Below, one piece after another: positions 5,698-7,055 of a stretch of DNA of 7,055 nt. A program made the translations under genes and the position numbers. Numbering within the stretch: the first letter of the stretch is position 1; each line of letters starts with the position of its first letter. The notes beneath the pieces are model-generated. The model made no database searches and was not told where the DNA came from. It saw only the letters and a list, made by a program, of their open reading frames with translations. This DNA comes from Deltaproteobacteria bacterium (lineage in GTDB: Bacteria > Desulfobacterota > DSM-4660 > Desulfatiglandales > HGW-15), in contig JAHECH010000222.1 of the NCBI GenBank assembly GCA_024641835.1, forward strand, positions 1 through 7,055. The letters run 5' to 3'.

Positions 5698-6003
5698 CTA
5701 ATTTTTCGCATGTTTCTTCGGTATCCCAGACCATGTCTTATCCTGTTTTTCCATGCCCCTTTCTAATTTCTCCAACTGCTTTTCTACCTGGGCTTTTTTG
5801 AGTTTCAACCAGATTCTGATCACGTGATTCCGCTCCCGCTCCAATTGGAGATCCAGCCACGCCTGAATAAAGACCACACCATTCCTTGCCTGGATGATGC
5901 GGTCCCTGCCGCTCACCGCGTACTCCCCATAGGCTCTACCTACCCTCCTTACGCTCGCACTTCTCTCTCCATCCCTGGAGGGATCGAGTTCTGCCAAAAT
6001 CAA
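5698..6003 (-). CDS. Small basic/acidic helical protein of unknown function
   Basis: I do not recognise this frame. As a TTG-started reading it has 101 residues. A GTG at 5916, with GGGGAG six bases upstream on the - strand, would give 72 and may be the better start. From residue 30 on, codon choice and composition look genuinely coding. The segment VVFIQAWLDLQLERERN is followed by a Lys/Glu-rich amphipathic helix of about 35 residues (VEKQLEKLERGMEKQ) that could form a coiled coil. No signal peptide or membrane segment is seen. The first 29 residues, by contrast, resemble translated non-coding DNA and contain the palindrome ATCCCTCCAGGGAT (5971-5984). It lies downstream of the STAS gene on the same strand, 45 bases after its stop if TTG is used, so the two could share a transcript. 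It may equally be the tail of a decayed gene. Confidence 0.4.
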   Translation of the reverse strand: MILAELDPSRDGERSASVRRVGRAYGEYAVSGRDRIIQARNGVVFIQAWLDLQLERERNHVIRIWLKLKKAQVEKQLEKLERGMEKQDKTWSGIPKKHAKN

Positions 6004-6047
6004 GCACTCCCCTTCGAGTCGAATTCCTCCTCCATACGTACGTTCTG

Positions 6048-6320
6048 CTACGGCGAGACCAGGTCCGCCTTATCGCCTGTAAAGAGGAGTTTCTGCCCGT
6101 CACTTCCCAACTCAGAAAGCCTCTTCTCAAGAATCCCTCGCCCGAAGGGGTGAACCTTACTGAGACTGTTGGTGTCGATGATTACCCTCTGGACGCCATG
6201 GCCTTTTTCCTTCAGGACATCGAGCAATTCAAATGCCGATGTGCCGTCGAAATCTCCCGATAACTGCAAGTTAAGACTTTCACCGTTCTGGTGCATCAGT
6301 ATTTTGAAATTGGACGCCAT
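6048..6320 (-). CDS. STAS-domain miniprotein
   Basis: This 90-residue protein consists of little more than one STAS-like domain, the fold of anti-sigma-factor antagonists and sulfate-transporter tails. It starts MASNFKILMHQNGESLNLQL, then SGDFDGTSAFELLDVL (21-36). The conserved strand RVIIDTNSLSKVHPFG (45-60) occupies the place of the phosphorylatable DSSG-type loop of SpoIIAA-like proteins. Ser52 and Ser54 are present, but the canonical D-S-S/T-G is not. ATG 6320 is chosen because AGGAGGT lies six bases upstream and the conserved fold begins at once. The frame stays open to 6437, but those 39 extra residues are unconserved-looking. From memory, similar short STAS proteins with MASNFKI starts and an HPFG motif occur in Desulfobacterota. 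The partner is unknown: no anti-sigma factor or kinase is adjacent. Confidence 0.75.
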   Translation of the reverse strand: MASNFKILMHQNGESLNLQLSGDFDGTSAFELLDVLKEKGHGVQRVIIDTNSLSKVHPFGRGILEKRLSELGSDGQKLLFTGDKADLVSP

Positions 6321-6326
6321 GATGTG

Positions 6327-6333
6327 ACCTCCT
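6327..6333 (-). promoter_or_regulatory. Strong Shine-Dalgarno site of the STAS gene
   Basis: AGGAGGT on the - strand, with a six-base spacer to ATG 6320. It is the best ribosome binding site in the window and fixes the start against the open frame reaching 6437. Confidence 0.75.
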
Positions 6334-6392
6334 TTCTCTTTGTGGCCGAAAATGGCAGCGGCTGGAAAAGAGTTCAACAGTTTTTTGGGTAT

Positions 6393-6422
6393 CCGGGCAG
6401 GCTGAAGTAGAACTGCCCCCGG
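6393..6422. repeat. Inverted repeat upstream of the STAS gene
   Basis: GGGCAG (6395-6400) and CTGCCC (6413-6418) flank a 12-base loop. After a two-base bulge, CC (6393-6394) can also pair with GG (6421-6422). It lies about 75 bases upstream of the STAS start on that strand. With no T-run, an operator or leader structure is as likely as a terminator. Confidence 0.35.
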
Positions 6423-6705
6423 TTGCAATGAAGCCACAAGAGGCCTTGCTCCACAAACTCGAGGAAAACCTCTCTCTTTGCGAAATCGGGAGAAACTCTT
6501 TCTGCGGGTGAAGTCATGGTTTTTCGCCCAGGGTAACGCTGTGCTTTCTATGTTTGATATCTTAGATCATGATGCGAAATATTCAACGCTTGTCTCCGGA
6601 CCTTTACCGGAATTAGTCGCCCTATGGGAACCTAAGGCATCCTAAGCTTTAGAATACTCAGACGTACTCCTCTATTCTCAAGATTTCAGAAGGATCCTAA
6701 GAAAA

Positions 6706-6750
6706 TGTAAAGTCAGTTTCGGATGGTCACTTTCTTCGAGGTGGAAATCG
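6706..6750. mobile_element. Possible IS21-type terminal fragment (weak)
   Basis: TGTAAAGTCAGTTTCGGATG, followed by GTCACTTTC and GAGGTGGAAA, recalls the GTCAG/GGATGGTCA/GGTGG blocks found near the ends of some IS21-family elements. No istA or istB coding sequence is present, and no second end is seen. At best this is a relic. The resemblance is from memory. Confidence 0.2.
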
Positions 6751-6826
6751 CTCAATTGAATCATGAGAGTGGAATCTCGCGGAGCGTGCGGATGGAGAGT
6801 GAGGTCTGGCATTATAACATTGAGTG

Positions 6827-6838
6827 CAATGATCATTG
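6827..6838. promoter_or_regulatory. 12-bp perfect palindrome
   Basis: CAATGATCATTG reads the same on both strands. It sits in an AT-rich patch with recurring ATTGA (6819-6860). This form suits a dimeric repressor site, but no adjacent gene start is evident, so a role is not shown. Confidence 0.3.
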
Positions 6839-6998
6839 ATTGAAATTGAATATTGCCCCTCTCAATCTCCTTTCAGGGGATGTAATCGATTGCTTGGAGG
6901 CATCCTGAGGTCATTCAAAGTGGTTGCCCAGTGGGAATTATGTTCAGATTGTCCAATCGGCTAAGGGGAGGGCTAACTTCCTCTCCCCACGTCACCCC

Positions 6999-7034
6999 CG
7001 GTAAGCCGGGATCTTCGACATGCCGGGCGTACAC
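6999..7034 (+). repeat. Dispersed 36-bp repeat, copy 2
   Basis: Matches 5226-5261 with three substitutions (7003, 7028 and 7031 relative to copy 1) in the same orientation. Upstream, CCCGG (6998-7002) and CCGGG (7006-7010) could pair. A short CCGGA/TCCGG hairpin follows before the window ends, so this copy may continue beyond it. Confidence 0.65.
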
Positions 7035-7055
7035 GCTCCGGATTCCCGTCCGGTT

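Larger units (their letters stand above)
6438..7055. other. Long region without a convincing gene
   Basis: About 620 bases upstream of the STAS gene in which no frame is long or recognisable. Two tiny + strand frames overlap as GTGA: ATG 6428-6511 (27 codons) and GTG 6508-6645 (45 codons, ending LPELVALWEPKAS). Their residue content is protein-like, but I see no Shine-Dalgarno sequence for either. CCTAAG occurs three times (6631, 6641, 6696). A possible IS-end fragment, a palindrome and repeat copy 2 are listed separately. At the very end CCGGA (7038-7042) can pair with TCCGG (7049-7053). Confidence 0.5.

Noticed and set aside
6999..7055. Group II intron domain V at the window end
   Set aside because: The CCGGA...TCCGG stem recalls it, but the GAAA-type loop, the bulge and the usual 34-base layout are not present.

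Overview
The window looks like a chromosomal segment of a strictly anaerobic, sulfate-reducer- or syntroph-like bacterium. Desulfobacterota is my best guess. This rests on the ferredoxin-linked 2-oxoacid oxidoreductase, the 4-hydroxybutyryl-CoA-dehydratase-like flavoprotein, the aldehyde:ferredoxin oxidoreductase remnant and the STAS miniprotein. The assignment comes from gene content only; no ribosomal or other phylogenetic marker is present.

Left half (about 1-3600, + strand): a tight catabolic operon. It runs from the 3' half of a 2-oxoacid:ferredoxin oxidoreductase beta subunit (korB-like), through its gamma subunit (korC-like, GTGA overlap) and a 478-residue AbfD-family flavoprotein, to a 353-residue Ldh2-family NAD(P)-dependent 2-hydroxyacid dehydrogenase. 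Together these suggest oxidation of a 2-hydroxyacid to a 2-oxoacid, ferredoxin-reducing oxidative decarboxylation to an acyl-CoA, and radical-type chemistry on that or a related CoA ester. The AbfD-like protein keeps all four Fe-S ligands and the flavin-pocket Thr. It lacks three residues studied in the characterised dehydratase (Glu257, Tyr296 and Glu455 equivalents), so its reaction may differ.

Junction (about 3600-4240): the operon runs into a decayed aldehyde:ferredoxin oxidoreductase, with an N-terminus only and a +1 frameshift. It is followed by a gene-free stretch with a weak transposase-like C-terminal tail on the other strand.

Right half (about 4240-7055): low gene density, genes on the - strand, and signs of decay. 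It holds a secreted single-domain rhodanese with a long hairpin just before its start codon and a stretch with three perfect short hairpins. One copy of a 36-bp dispersed repeat lies beside an internally deleted nucleotidyltransferase remnant. After these come a small Lys/Glu-rich protein of unknown function, a 90-residue STAS protein with a strong Shine-Dalgarno sequence, and about 735 bases without a convincing gene. That last stretch carries a 12-bp palindrome, a possible IS-end fragment and the second repeat copy.

I see no tRNA, rRNA, CRISPR array or intact mobile element.
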